The notes under the pieces: model-generated
The model's database searches: none
What the model was told of the DNA's origin: nothing
What the model saw: the letters and a program-made list of their open reading frames with translations, nothing else
Position numbers and translations under genes: made by a program
NCBI GenBank assembly: GCA_032433765.1
Contig: JAVIAB010000092.1
Coordinates: 65,475,666-65,539,665, forward strand
DNA: 64,000 bases
DNA from: Megaustenia siamemsis
Lineage: Eukaryota > Mollusca > Gastropoda > Stylommatophora > Ariophantidae
Direction of reading: 5' to 3'
Part shown: positions 47,735 through 58,859 of the stretch, in pieces
How the letters are laid out: each line of letters starts with the position of its first letter
Position numbering within the stretch: the first letter of the stretch is position 1

Positions 47735-48590
47735 GGGTGTTTTTTAGTGAAGCCATGGCTCATATCTTGCTGTGTTTCTGTCCTAGCCATGGCTCATCAT
47801 GTGTGTGTCATGTTAGCCATATCTCATCTCTCGGTGTGTCCGTGTTAATCATGTCTCATATCTTTATGTGTGTCTGTGTTTAGTCATATCTCATATCTTA
47901 GTGTGTACCAGTGTTAGTCATATGTCATATCTTTGTGTATGCATGTCTGGGTTAGTGGTATCTCATATCTTTGTGTGCATGTTTATGTTAGTCATATCTC
48001 ATATCTTTGTGTGTGCATGTCTGTGTTTGTCACATCTCATATCCTTGTGTGTGCATAGCTATGTTAGTCCCATCTCATATCTTTGTGTGTGCATATCTAT
48101 GTTAGTCATATCTCTTATCTTTGTGTGCATATCTATGTTAGGCATGTGTCATATCTTTGTGTGTGCATGTCAATGTCAGTTATATCTCATATCTTTATGT
48201 ACATGTTTATGTTAGTTATGTGTCATATATCTTGATGTGTGTCAGTGTTAGTCATGCCTCGTATCGCTGTGTGCATGTATGTGTTAGTCACATCTCATAT
48301 CTTTGTGTGTGCATGTCTGTGCTAGTCACATCTCACATCTTTGTGTGTGCATGTCTGTGCTAGTCACATCTCATATCTTTGTGTGTGCATGTCTGTGTTA
48401 GTCACATCTCACATCTTTGTGTGTGCATGTCTGTGTTAGTCACATCTCATATCTTTGTGTGTGCATGTCTGTGTTAGTCACATCTCACATCTGTGTGTGT
48501 GCATGTCTGTGTTAGTCACATCTTTGTGCGTGCGTGTCTGTGTTAGTCACATCTCACATCTTTTTGTATGCATGTCTGTGTTAGTCACCA
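47735..48590 (+). repeat. 38-bp minisatellite downstream of the receptor fragment, about 22 units
   Basis: Unit tagtcacatctcatatcttt gtgtgtgcatgtctgtgt. Irregular near the gene (gccatggctcatatcttgct) and uniform at the far end. Confidence 0.93.
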
Positions 48591-48593
48591 CTA

Positions 48594-48949
48594 GTGACTC
48601 GGGCAGATGGTGCTCGTAAACCAGGGAGGGCCGACCATCTAAGGGCAGAATCCCCCTACAGAAAAGACAGTCTACTGCCTTGCAGGAAGATTGGGGACAA
48701 TCAAAGGCTAGGGAAAGCAAACCCGAATAAAATGCTGACTGAAATCGGATGCACTGGGCCAATGGCGCAGAACACAGTGCAACGTTTTAACGGGTGCTCA
48801 ATCAGAGTGGATCTGGCGAACTCTAATTGTGATGTTCTGTCTGTGAGGGCGATCAACACACTTAGCCTGACAGCTGACTTCAAGTGAGAGTCTGAAATCC
48901 TTACTCTGATTGAGTCCTGATCGCAGAGAGAGAGAGAGAGAGAGAGAGT
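48594..48949 (+). mobile_element. Putative SINE with LINE-like 3' end and (GA)n tail
   Basis: Starts near gactcgggcagatggtgctc and holds a conserved-looking body (gggagggccgaccatctaag, ttgcaggaagattggggac). The last about 80 bp (48867-48949: ctgacagctgacttcaagtg ... ctgattgagtcctgatcgc and (GA)n) match the 3' end of the RNase H-bearing LINE fragment at 29472-29560. No A or B box identified; the name SINE is an inference from size and the shared tail. Confidence 0.55.
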
Positions 48950-49266
48950 AATTCAGACAGTTCGAGCATCTCAATAACGGCAAATGATATATACTACGAC
49001 ACCTTTTCGGTATCAGTGAGAAAGAGAAAAAATGATCTATCCAGTGTAAACAGGCTTGAAAACCAATAATCGATTATATCCTGTTTAAAACAGTTTATAT
49101 CCTGTGGATAGCTATATCACATGTTAAAGTAGTTTTTTTTATCCAATAATTGGCAAAAATAAATGTTTAGAGCAGTTACCAGTTTGGCTATAATTAAATC
49201 TGTAAACATCCTTCTCTCAATCCAGTGATTTGGTATATTAAATATTCAGAGCAGTTTTAGATCAAT

Positions 49267-49493
49267 AAAAAGTAAAGTACCCCCGTCACGCCAAGTGGCG
49301 TATAGGGAAATATGGTGTTAGTGACCCTATATTTTACAGACCTTCAGCACATGATTTTTAGGGTAATGTGGTCAGTATTACGCCCGTGCTGCTTTACTTA
49401 CCCAGAAAAAAATCCGGTACCCATTTAAGGCTGGGTGAACCGGAAGCCGTCGGTTGGGATCGAACCCTACCCCATGTTCATGGTAGTCCAGTT
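49267..49493 (-). mobile_element. SINE-A copy 8, 5'-truncated at AACTGGAC
   Basis: Reads on plus from aaaagtaaagtacccccgtc to tggtagtccagtt. The A-box half of the head is missing. Perfect 13-bp TSD gttttagatcaat at 49254-49266 and 49494-49506, so the truncation happened at insertion and is not later decay. Confidence 0.93.
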
Positions 49494-49674
49494 GTTTTAG
49501 ATCAATGCCCAATTTTTAAACGAACCTGATCTAAGATTAATTCAATTACCAATTATTCACAATAGCTGAACAACAATTTAGCATAAATAAAAACAAACAA
49601 CGGCTGTTGTATGCAGCTAACATATTGTGTTTGTATTTTAGTTTCACTTCCAATGAGCCTTCACATAACACAGG

Positions 49675-49935
49675 TAAAAAAAAAAGAGTAAAGTACCCCC
49701 GTCACGCCAAGTGGCGTATAGGGAAATAAGGTGTTAGTGACCCTATATTTTACAGACCTTCAGCACATGATTTTTGGGGTGATGTGGTCGTTTTACGCCC
49801 GTGCTGCTTAACTTTCCCAGAAAAAAATCCGGTACCCATTTAAGGCTGGGTGAACCCGGAAGCCGACGGTTGGGATCGAACCCTGCCCCTTGCCTTTGTA
49901 GTCCAGTTCTCTAAACACTGACCTGTCGCGGCTAC
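49675..49935 (-). mobile_element. SINE-A copy 9, full length
   Basis: Complete head, body and tail. TSD cacataacacagg (49662-49674) / cacacaacacagg (49936-49948), one mismatch. It lies about 85 bp upstream of the 45-bp minisatellite. Confidence 0.92.
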
Positions 49936-50034
49936 CACACAACACAGGGTTTCATCAAAATTAAATGTTCGACCAGCACGAGTATCTTCTCTTTTGTGGA
50001 TACAAAACTACATGGTAGCCGACGGCTTCTTAAA

Positions 50035-52280
50035 GACAGAATTGTGATTGATATAAATGGTGGGGCAGCGGTTCTTCAAGTCAGCAGTGTGATTGATATA
50101 AATGGTGAGGCGGCGGTTCTTCAAGTCAGCAGTGTGATTGATATAAATGATGAGGCGGCGGTTCTTCAAGTCAGCAGTGTGATTGATATAAATGGTGGGG
50201 CAGCCCTTCTTCGAGACATCAATGTGATTGATATAAATGGTGAGGCGGCGGTTCTTCAAGTCAGCAGTGTGATTGATATAAATGGTGAGGCGGCAGTCCT
50301 TCAAGTCAGCAGTGTGATTGATATAAATGGTGTGGCGGTGGTTCTTCAAGACAGCAGTGTGATTGATATAAATGGTGAGACGGCGGTCCTCCAAGTCAGC
50401 AGTGTGATTGACATAAATGGTGAGGCGTCGGTTCTTCAAGACAGCAGTGTGATTGATATAAATGGTGCGGCGGCGGTTCTTCAAGACAGCAGTGTGATTG
50501 ATATAAATGGTGGGGAGGCGGTTCTTCAAGACAGCAGTGTGATTGATATAAATGGTGGGGCGGCGGTTCTTCAAGAAAGCAGTGTGATTGATATAAATGG
50601 TGGGGCGGCGGTTCTTCAAGACAGCAGTGTGATTGATATAAATGGTGGGGCGGCGGTTCTTCAAGTCAGCAGTGTGATTGATATAAATGGTGCGGCGGCG
50701 GTCTTCAAGACAAGAGTGTGATTGATAAAAATGGTGTGGCGGCGCTTCTGCAAGTCAGCAGTGTGATTGATATAAATGGTGCGGCGGCGGTCTTCAAGAC
50801 AAGAGTGTGATTGATATAAATGGTGTGACGGCGGATCTTCAAGACAGCAATGTGATTGATATAAAAAGTGCGGCGGCGGTTCTTCAAGACAAGAGTGTGA
50901 TTGATATAAATGGTGTGGCGGCGGATCTTCAAGACAGCAATGTGATTGATATAAATTGTGAGGCGGCGGTTCTTCAAGACAGCAGTGTGATTGATATAAA
51001 TGGTGCGGCGGCGGTTCTTCAAGACAGGAGTGTGATTGATATAAATTGTGAGGCGGCGGTTCTTCAAGACAGCAGTGTGATTGATAAAAATGGTGCGGCG
51101 GCGGTTCTTCAAGACAGGAGTGTGATTGATATAAATTGTGAGGCGGCGGTTCTTCAAGACAGCAGTGTGATTGATAAAAATGGTGCGGCGGCGGTTCTTC
51201 AAGACAAGAGTGTGATTGATATAAATTGTGAGGCGGCGGTTCTTCAAGACAGCAGTGTGATTGATATAAATGGTGCGGCGGCGGTTCTTCAAGACAGCAG
51301 TGTGATTGATATAAATTGTGCGGCGGCGGTTCTTCAAGACAAGAGTGTGATTGATATAAATGGTTGGGCGGCGGATCTTCAAGACAGCAATGTGATTGAT
51401 ATAAATTGTGAGGCGGCGGTTCTTCAAGACAGCAGTGTGATTGATATAAATGGTGCGGCGGCGGTTCTTCAAGACAGGAGTGTGATTGATATAAATTGTG
51501 AGGCGGCGGTTCTTCAAGACAGCAGTGTGATTGATAAAAATGGTGCGGCGGCGGTTCTTCAAGACAGGAGTGTGATTGATATAAATTGTGAGGCGGCGGT
51601 TCTTCAAGACAGCAGTGTGATTGATAAAAATGGTGCGGCGGCGGTTCTTCAAGACAAGAGTGTGATTGATATAAATTGTGAGGCGGCGGTTCTTCAAGAC
51701 AGCAGTGTGATTGATATAAATGGTGCGGCGGCGGTTCTTCAAGACAGCAGTGTGATTGATATAAATTGTGCGGCGGCGGTTCTTCAAGACAAGAGTGTGA
51801 TTGATATAAATGGTTGGGCGGCGGTTCATCAAGACAGCAGTGTGATTGATATAAATGGTGCGGCGGCGGTTCTTCAAGACAGCAGTGTGATTGATATAAA
51901 TTGTGAGGCGGCGGTCCTTCAAGTCAGCAGTGTGATTGATATAAATGGTGTGGCGGTGGTTCTTCAAGACAGCAGTGTGATTGATATAAATGGTGAGACG
52001 GCAGTCCTCCAAGTCAGCAGTGTGATTGACATAAATGGTGAGGCGGCGGTTCTTCAAGACAGCAGTGTGATTGATATAAATGGTGAGGCGGCGGTTCTTC
52101 AAGACAGCAGTTTGATTGATATAAATGGTGCGGCGGCGGTTCTTCAAGACAGCAGTGTGATTGATATAAATGGTGGGGCGGCGGTGCTTCAAGACAGCAG
52201 TGTGATTGATATAAATGGTGGGGCGGCGGTTCTTCAAGACAGCAGTGTGATTGATATAAATTGTGGAGGGAGAGAATGTT
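50035..52280 (+). repeat. 45-bp minisatellite, about 50 units, with 450-bp higher order
   Basis: Unit gtgtgattgatataaatggt gaggcggcggttcttcaaga cagca; GC-rich against AT-rich flanks. It yields long ORFs on both strands (plus 49996-50721 and 50807-52294, reading VIDINGAAAVLQDSS; minus 50008-50664 and 50705-52303, reading AVLKNRRPTIYINHT). A ten-unit block is duplicated in tandem (about 50905-51354 and 51355-51804). One partial unit near 50700 breaks the frame. Unit differences change amino acids on both strands, so I do not call a gene. Confidence 0.95.
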
Positions 52281-52319
52281 GTACTTTTTTGTAGCAAAAC
52301 CATTTTTACCTAAATATAA

Positions 52320-52328
52320 AAAATATAA

Positions 52329-52363
<35 letters not shown>

Positions 52364-52386
52364 ATAATATATATATATATATATAA
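52320..52386. repeat. (AT)n tract
   Basis: Interrupted TA dinucleotide runs directly after the 45-bp array. Other TA runs: 13637-13660, 18763-18795, 20227-20246, 24176-24196, 40788-40802, 54852-54894. Confidence 0.9.
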
Positions 52387-52389
52387 TGT

Positions 52390-53177
52390 TTATATTAACA
52401 TGAATATATTATCTAATTAAGTTAAAATAATGATAAAGCAATGAGCATAACGTAAAATATATTGATCAAAACAAAACAAACAGTACGCTTCAATAATAAA
52501 TCTGGTGTACACTCTTTATCACTTAATAAAAGCGAACAGCACATGTGGGTTTACTCAGAGCAATGTAAAGTTAACAATAACACCAATGTGTAACAGGCGA
52601 ACCCAATGTAACTAAATCAAAGTCCAAAATTTCAACAAACCACAAGATGAAATGCGATACTTGTCATTTAAGCCACAAGAAAAACTCAGTAAAATCGATA
52701 ATTAAACTCGCTCAACAGAAGCACGAAACAACACAGTCTCCGGTAACTGTTAGCAGAAGATAATAAAAATACGCTGGTTAAAAAATAATTTTGACAATGA
52801 TGACAGACAATTACAGCGAGCACATAATAAATTATGTGAATTTTACTGAGCTTTCCCGAACCTTTTGTTCTGCATACTTTTGTTATTTTATTTCACTTAC
52901 TTATTGTCTGAATGTGAAATATTATGATCCTTTTGTTTTGTGTACTGTCTTCTTTTTATTTTCCGAAAAGTGTATAAAAACCCAACTATGTTAAAGCAGA
53001 CATATACAAATCCATTTTATCAAGAAACCACAGCCATGTCTGGATAGCATGAAAATTGTGTTGGTGTTTTGAGGATATATGACAAGATTAGATAAACCTA
53101 CGTGTAGATACAAGTGATCTTCAACGTGGGACATACTAAACGTAACCAGCACATAATACAAACTGTTCTTTCTTTTA
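52390..53177. other. No gene recognised
   Basis: AT-rich, no motif. Confidence 0.6.
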
Positions 53178-53194
53178 GACTTTAACCTCAACGT

Positions 53195-53422
53195 AAGTAA
53201 ATTAAAGTGCCCCCGTCACGTCAAGTGGCGTATAGGGAATATGGTGTTACTGACCATAAATTTCATAGACCTTCAGCGCATGATTTTTTGGGGTAATGTG
53301 GTCGGTATTACGCCCGTGCCGCTTTACTTTCCCAGAAAAATTCCGGTACCCATTAATGGCTGGGTGAACCGGAAGCTGTCGATTGCGATCGAACCCTACA
53401 TCTTGTCCTTGGTAGTCCAGTT
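53195..53422 (-). mobile_element. SINE-A copy 10, 5'-truncated at AACTGGAC
   Basis: Reads on plus from the tail near 53195 to gtagtccagtt. TSD gactttaacctcaacgt (53178-53194) / gactttatcctcaacgt (53423-53439), one mismatch. Its 5' flank is shared with copy 12. Confidence 0.92.
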
Positions 53423-53659
53423 GACTTTATCCTCAACGTGCATGTCTTTATCTTTATAAGATATTGTAATGCTTTTATAGCAAACACAACAACTGCCGAC
53501 CAAACGGTAAAAATACACACCTGACTTGCGTATTGTAGGAAGAAAACAAATGACGTAATTATTCTTTTAATTTTGCGGCTCATTGTAAGGAAGATACACT
53601 TCACAAGTATGGAACACGATATTCTTGCTAATATCGTGTATAATATAACAACATCGATT

Positions 53660-54040
53660 ATTGATTATCATCATCATTTAAGTACCGGGCCTACTGGCGT
53701 AGGTGATCATGTCTCTCCACAACTTTCGATCTCGACATTTCTTTATCATTTCTGTTGTTGCCCTTCTGCCAAGCCATTCTCTTAAGTTGTCTGGTATTTT
53801 TTCTCTTTGCTTCCCTCTGTCTCTGCTTCCCTCAATTTTTCCAGTTGTAACAATATATTCCAGCTGTTCTCTTCTCACTACATGGCCAAAAAATGAAGAT
53901 TATTTCTTCCTAATATTGGAAATTAGCTCTCTTTTTGCTTTGGCCTCTCTCAGAACATCTTCATCACTCTTCTTAGCTGTCCATGTCTCAACATTCTTCT
54001 GTAAAACCACATTTCTACAGACTCCAGTGATTTTAAAAAG
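53660..54040 (-). mobile_element. LINE 3' tail (same family as 2950-3245)
   Basis: Minus-strand frame reads MRREQLEYIVTTGKIEG, RDRGKQREKIPDNLREWLG, EMIKKCRDRKLWRDMITYA. Upstream (54030-53880) are KNVETWTAKKSDEDVLREA-type and WFYRRM-like remnants. Tail atgatgatgat on its own strand (plus atcatcatcat at 53668). Confidence 0.82.
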
Positions 54041-54044
54041 TGGA

Positions 54045-54847
54045 TAAGAAATCTAATTAAACATAAACTGAATTATATATTATGGTCAAACAATAAATCA
54101 AAATGGAGGGCAGAGATTATGGATAATGGAGAAAGGAACCATCAGTCATTTAATGCACGATGAGTCCATTAAAGACTCTATAGAAACCATAATCTTTGAC
54201 ACAGGTAAATGTTTAGACAGCGAGACACACGAATGATGCCTGTTAAAGGAGATACGTCCTCCCATTTGACAGGCTATAGAGTAATGATGAAAGTGATGAT
54301 GATGATAATCGTTACGACGACGATGATGATCACTATGATAATAGAGAGTACATAATCTAGAAGAACAGCAATACCTTCTTCAGTCATGAGTCCTTATGAA
54401 AATACAACACACACACATAATTTGCATCTAATCGATCAGTGTTTCCAGACGACTAATGGAAGAAATCTAACCCTCCCCCCGCCCCTTTTTTCCATTAAAA
54501 AACTAGAACCAATGACCAAGAAGGCCAAAGTGACTTCGTATCACAGAAACAAACAAGTAAAACTCTCATCTTGCAAACAAGGTTTTACACAAAAGGCATT
54601 CACTCAAGTCCTCAAGGGAAGCAACAACCAATAGATCAAAGTGATCTCATATCACAGAAACAACCTAGTAAAATATTAGTACCCTACCAACAGCGTTTAA
54701 AAATATATCTGGAAGATTCAGTCTGAAATAAAACGATTCGTGGCTCACCTAGAAGTATGCAAAACCTCAAATCAGTTCTACAATAACCTATGAGGTAAAA
54801 AGGCTACATTCATAGACAAAGAGGGACTGGAATATGCCACTAAAATC

Positions 54848-54896
<49 letters not shown>

Positions 54897-55009
54897 ATAG
54901 AGTTATCTTCTATATTATCTATATGTTGTTGAAGATAACAGATATAAATAATTTAACCTTGGAGCAAATAAGCTAAATCAACTGGCTTACGCAACATAAA
55001 GGCTGTAAG
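54045..55009. other. No gene recognised
   Basis: Holds a (GAT)n-like stretch (54287-54337), a two-copy diverged repeat (aaagtgacttcgtatcacag at 54530 against aaagtgatctcatatcacag at 54638) that gives an 82-codon ORF, and a TA run (54852-54894). Confidence 0.55.
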
Positions 55010-55021
55010 ACTTGATTAAGT

Positions 55022-55225
55022 TAAATAACAATGTAAAGAGCCCCCGTCATGCCAAGTGGCGTATAGTGAATATGGTGGTAGTGACCGTAATTTTTACGGG
55101 CCTTTGGCACATGAATTTTTGGGGTAATGTGGTCGGTATTTCGCCTGGAAACCGTCGATCAGGATCGAACCCGACCTCTTGTCCTTTGTAGTCCAATTCA
55201 CTAACCACTGAGCATCACGGCTCCC
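55022..55225 (-). mobile_element. SINE-A copy 11, with internal deletion
   Basis: The body between ggtcggtatttcgcc and tggaaaccgtcgat is missing, and the A box is damaged (gagcatcacggctccc on plus). Perfect 12-bp TSD acttgattaagt at 55010-55021 and 55226-55237. Confidence 0.9.
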
Positions 55226-56024
55226 ACTTGATTAAGTAGCTAAAGAAATGTAATTGAGTCAAGGCGGAGGCAGAAGATTAGTTGTAACAATTACTGGAAA
55301 AACTCACGCAATCACACAACAAAATAGCGGTCAAAATAACACATGATAAATAGTATATTTATATGTAAATCCTATCTTTGTTATGTCTATCAAACATGGT
55401 TCTCATTTAAAACAAAATAAATAAAGATCACATTATGTGAGAAGAGTTAATTTATTGAGAAAAAAGCAAAAATTTAAGCAGAAAATTTAACAAAAGAGTA
55501 GAGAGTTAATTAGTTGGTTTGTTCATTGGTTTGTTGTTCAGTTGGTTGACTGGTTAGAAGTAGCCTCCGTCAGTCAAAGTTGACTATGGATTTTTCAGCG
55601 CCCCTAGAAATATTTTTTTTTCTTTCCTTTCGCCGTGTGTTCTCTTTTTCTATCAATCTGTCTGCTTCTTATTTGAGGCTAACCTTTAGAGTGTGTTTCC
55701 AGAGATTGCAGCTGGTCCGCAGCTATTTCTTCCCAGGCTGCAATATTTATATTCAGAATACAAATTATTGTAACCATGCCTGCATCAAGCAAAGGGACAC
55801 ACGAAATAGTGATTCGTCAACTTTATATAAATGAAACCTAACCAGCTATCATTGTGTGACTACAACAAATTGACACCTGGCTTGAAGGCTTGAAAATATC
55901 AAAGACAGGATAGACAAGCAACAATATTGAAGCCATGACTCCGATCGAGCAACTAAAATGAGTGGGTTCAGCGACCCACAGCCGATTACATGCATCACGG
56001 TCGACTAACAACACCGCCAATCAA

Positions 56025-56200
56025 GACCATACCCCACCTCCCAGTTGTGCTCCTGGAATCAGACTTTCCAGTCTGGCCAAGAGAATTATAATCGAAAGGG
56101 AAGGCAAACTGGTACTCAAAAATACCATGCTGAAGTCGGATGAATTGGAACGAAAGGCGCAAATAAACGATAATACATTTTGTAATACGCACACTTAAAT
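56025..56200 (+). repeat. Dispersed repeat of unknown family, copy 2
   Basis: Plus-strand frame LAKRIIIEREGKLVLKNTM, LKSDELERKAQINDNTFCN, homologous to copy 1 at 15160-15345. Function unknown; probably part of a transposon ORF. Confidence 0.6.
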
Positions 56201-56884
56201 TTCTTTTAATGCAAGGTGACGAAGAGAATTATCCATTCAGTGAGTAGCCATCAGTGAAAGCCAGAAACAAAGGCAAGAACAGTATACAGATCTTCTTACA
56301 GGAGTGAGCACAATTGTCAATAGACACACATTGACCCAGAAAGAAGGCGTCTCCCTTCAACGCTTCACAGCACATTCGGAAAGAATAAGTATACAAGAGG
56401 AGTAAGAAACAAGTCTTGGCCAGACTTATATCTCATTCCATTGATATTTATATTACTTATATCCAAAATGATATCAGACTACTGCTAATGTAAGGTGAGT
56501 ACTGAGTTCACATTTTTCTGTTCTATTTCGTCAATCTCAGAAGCTAATTGCTTGCTTGCATGTAAAGAATGCTTTATTCAAATCTAAGATTTTGATTTAT
56601 AGAATTTGAATGAATTATTGTAATTTACAGTTTCGCATTTCTTTCCCTATTTCGGAAATTGAAGGTGATGCATTTATCGTGCATATTTGCGTCTCGAATT
56701 TCTTTTTCTGTCTGCACATAATATTCTTCTTTAGTTAAATTATACTAACATAATTTTTATTATTTTATTTGTGTTATTTATTCTTCCTTTGTGTGTGTGT
56801 GTCAAATGGCTTGCATTCATCTAATGTTTAAACTATATGGACCGCAGCAAAAATTACAAAAGACAGTAAAATGTATACAGGAAA

Positions 56885-57490
56885 CGACATTACTTCTTCT
56901 TCTTCTTTCCTTCCTCATCTGCCTTTCAGCGTCGATGGGAGATATAATTTGCGGTCTTTTGCTCTTCTGTTCGCCTCTGCTGCTGTTATGTTTCCTAGTG
57001 CTTCTAATATTCCATCGACCCATCTTTTTCGTGGTCGATCCTTGGGTCTGGTGTTCTCACAACGTTTGTTGAAGGCTCGTTGTGTTGTGTTTTGTTCTTT
57101 CTGCCTTGTCACGTGGCCGAACCATTTTATCTGTTGTTTCCTTATATATTATATGGCTGGGGCTATTCCTAGCTTTTTTTCTCGGTTCTTCATTTCTGAT
57201 CTTATCTCTCAGACTGTTTCCTGTCATTCGTCTAACACATTTCATCTCTGTAGAGGTTATTTTTTATTGTTCTTGCATCTAGGGTCCAGGTCTGGCATTG
57301 GTAGCACAACGTTGGGATGAAGATTGTATTGTATAGTGCTCGTTTTGCCTCCAGAGTTATTTCCTTGTTGGACAATAGTGGTGATAACTGTCCAATGATT
57401 TGACAAGCTTTGTTGCATCTTGATTCTATCTCTGCTGATTTTCTATCTTGGAACGACATTACAGATATAGAAAATACTTCAGACAAACAA
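56885..57490 (-). mobile_element. LINE 3' tail with (GAA)n end
   Basis: Minus strand: SDVISMSFQDRKSAEIES-region with LSPLLSNKEITLEAKRALY and PTLCYQCQTWTLDARTIKN (57430-57290), then MKCVRRMTGNSLRDKIRNE, DKMVRPRDKAERTKHNTT and KDRPRKRWVDGILEALG, EANRRAKDRKLYLPSTL. Ends in gaagaagaagaag (plus cttcttcttcttc at 56893). Same family as 8111-8462 but longer. Confidence 0.82.
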
Positions 57491-58307
57491 AAGATAGATC
57501 AATCTAATATTTGTGTGTTTCACAGCTGTTTGTTTTCGCCTCAAAGTGACATGTTAGTTCTAATCTTGAAAATTGTTCAGTATTTATAGATAACGATGTC
57601 TTGTGCCTAGTATATTCCACACATTCTTCAAAGTAATTTGTTTAATGGAAATAGTTTAAATTTGTGACACCAGACATGAAAAGTGAAATAGTTTCACTAA
57701 AATATTTATGCGAATGATATTGTAGTAACCAATGCTCGTAATAAAATAATCAAAATTTGCAAAACGAAGAATTTCGGGGACTGCGATATTCCACTTTTAA
57801 CATTTTTCACTTTTTAATGTTACAGCTTCTTATAATAACTGTGAATGCACAATAGGAGAACATTGTGTATTTTATCTTCATGGTTAAACACAAATGGCAA
57901 AAACAACGAAAATATCAGCGACTACAAAGTACCTGTGTTTTATGTCCTCGTGATTTAACTGATGTTATTTATTTCGTGGTAGCTAAGTTAGACATCTCAA
58001 AAGTTGTCTGTTCAATGAATGTAGTTGTGATTAGTTATTGCAGCAGTGAAACGTATTTCAGTATTCATAGTTTATTACTTTTGTTCATGTTTAATCTTTT
58101 TTCATTTCCAGCAAAGATTTGCAGTTATAATTTTCCTGTCTTTTAACACGAACCGTCGTGGTAAGGAGAGAATAATAACATATTACCCAAATAGAGAAGA
58201 AGGAAAAGCTCTAATTCGAAGTAAGAAAAGATGTAATAAAAAGAAAATACATGTCCCGTCTCGATTGTGACGTTTATGAAGTGTGGTGTTATCACTTATA
58301 TTTTCGG
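57491..58307. other. No gene recognised
   Basis: AT-rich unique-looking DNA before SINE-A copy 12. Confidence 0.6.
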
Positions 58308-58850
58308 GAGCCACGAAAGTATTCAATATCTTATAAAGATAAAGACATGCACGTTGAGGATATAATGAAATGGACTACTAAGGACAAAAGGTCGGGTTCC
58401 ATCCTCATCGACGGCTTCCAGGTTCACCCAGCCTTAAATGGGTACAGGATTTTTTCTGGGAAAGTAAAGCGATACGGACTAATACTGACCACATTATCCC
58501 CAAAATCATGTGTCGAAGGTTTGTAAAAATGATGGTCACTAACACCATATTCCCTATACGCCACTTGGCGTGACGGGTCACTAACACCATATTCCCTATA
58601 CGCCACTTGGCGTGACGGGTCACTAACACCATATTCCCTATACACCACTTGGCGTACCGAGTCACTAACACCATATTCCCTATACGCCACTTGGCGTGAC
58701 GGGTCACTAACACCATATTTCCCTATACGCCACTTGGCGTGACGGGTCACTAACACCATATTTACCTATACGCCACTTGGCGTTACGGGTCATTAACACC
58801 ATATTCCCTATACGACACTTTGGCATGACGGGGTTCTTTACTTTACCTTT
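58308..58850 (+). mobile_element. SINE-A copy 12, head replaced, 3' end tandemly amplified
   Basis: Begins gggagccacgaaag, then about 50 bp of foreign sequence in place of the A-box region, then tggactactaaggac, a B-box remnant (gggttccatcctc) and the body. The last 42 bp of the SINE are repeated about seven times (58533-58830) before the final ggggttctttactttacc tail. A 111-residue minus-strand ORF here is only the array. Confidence 0.85.
58533..58830 (+). repeat. 42-bp tandem array of the SINE-A 3' end, about 7 units
   Basis: Unit starts gggtcactaacaccatattc and ends acttggcgtgac. Units differ by one to three bases (for example cgccactt/caccactt, cgtgac/cgtacc). Confidence 0.93.
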
Positions 58851-58859
58851 TTACTTATA

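Noticed and set aside
49996..52303. Large repetitive proteins on both strands
   Set aside because: Satellite is the simpler reading: both strands are open and variation is not codon-biased. Kept as a finding, not as a gene.
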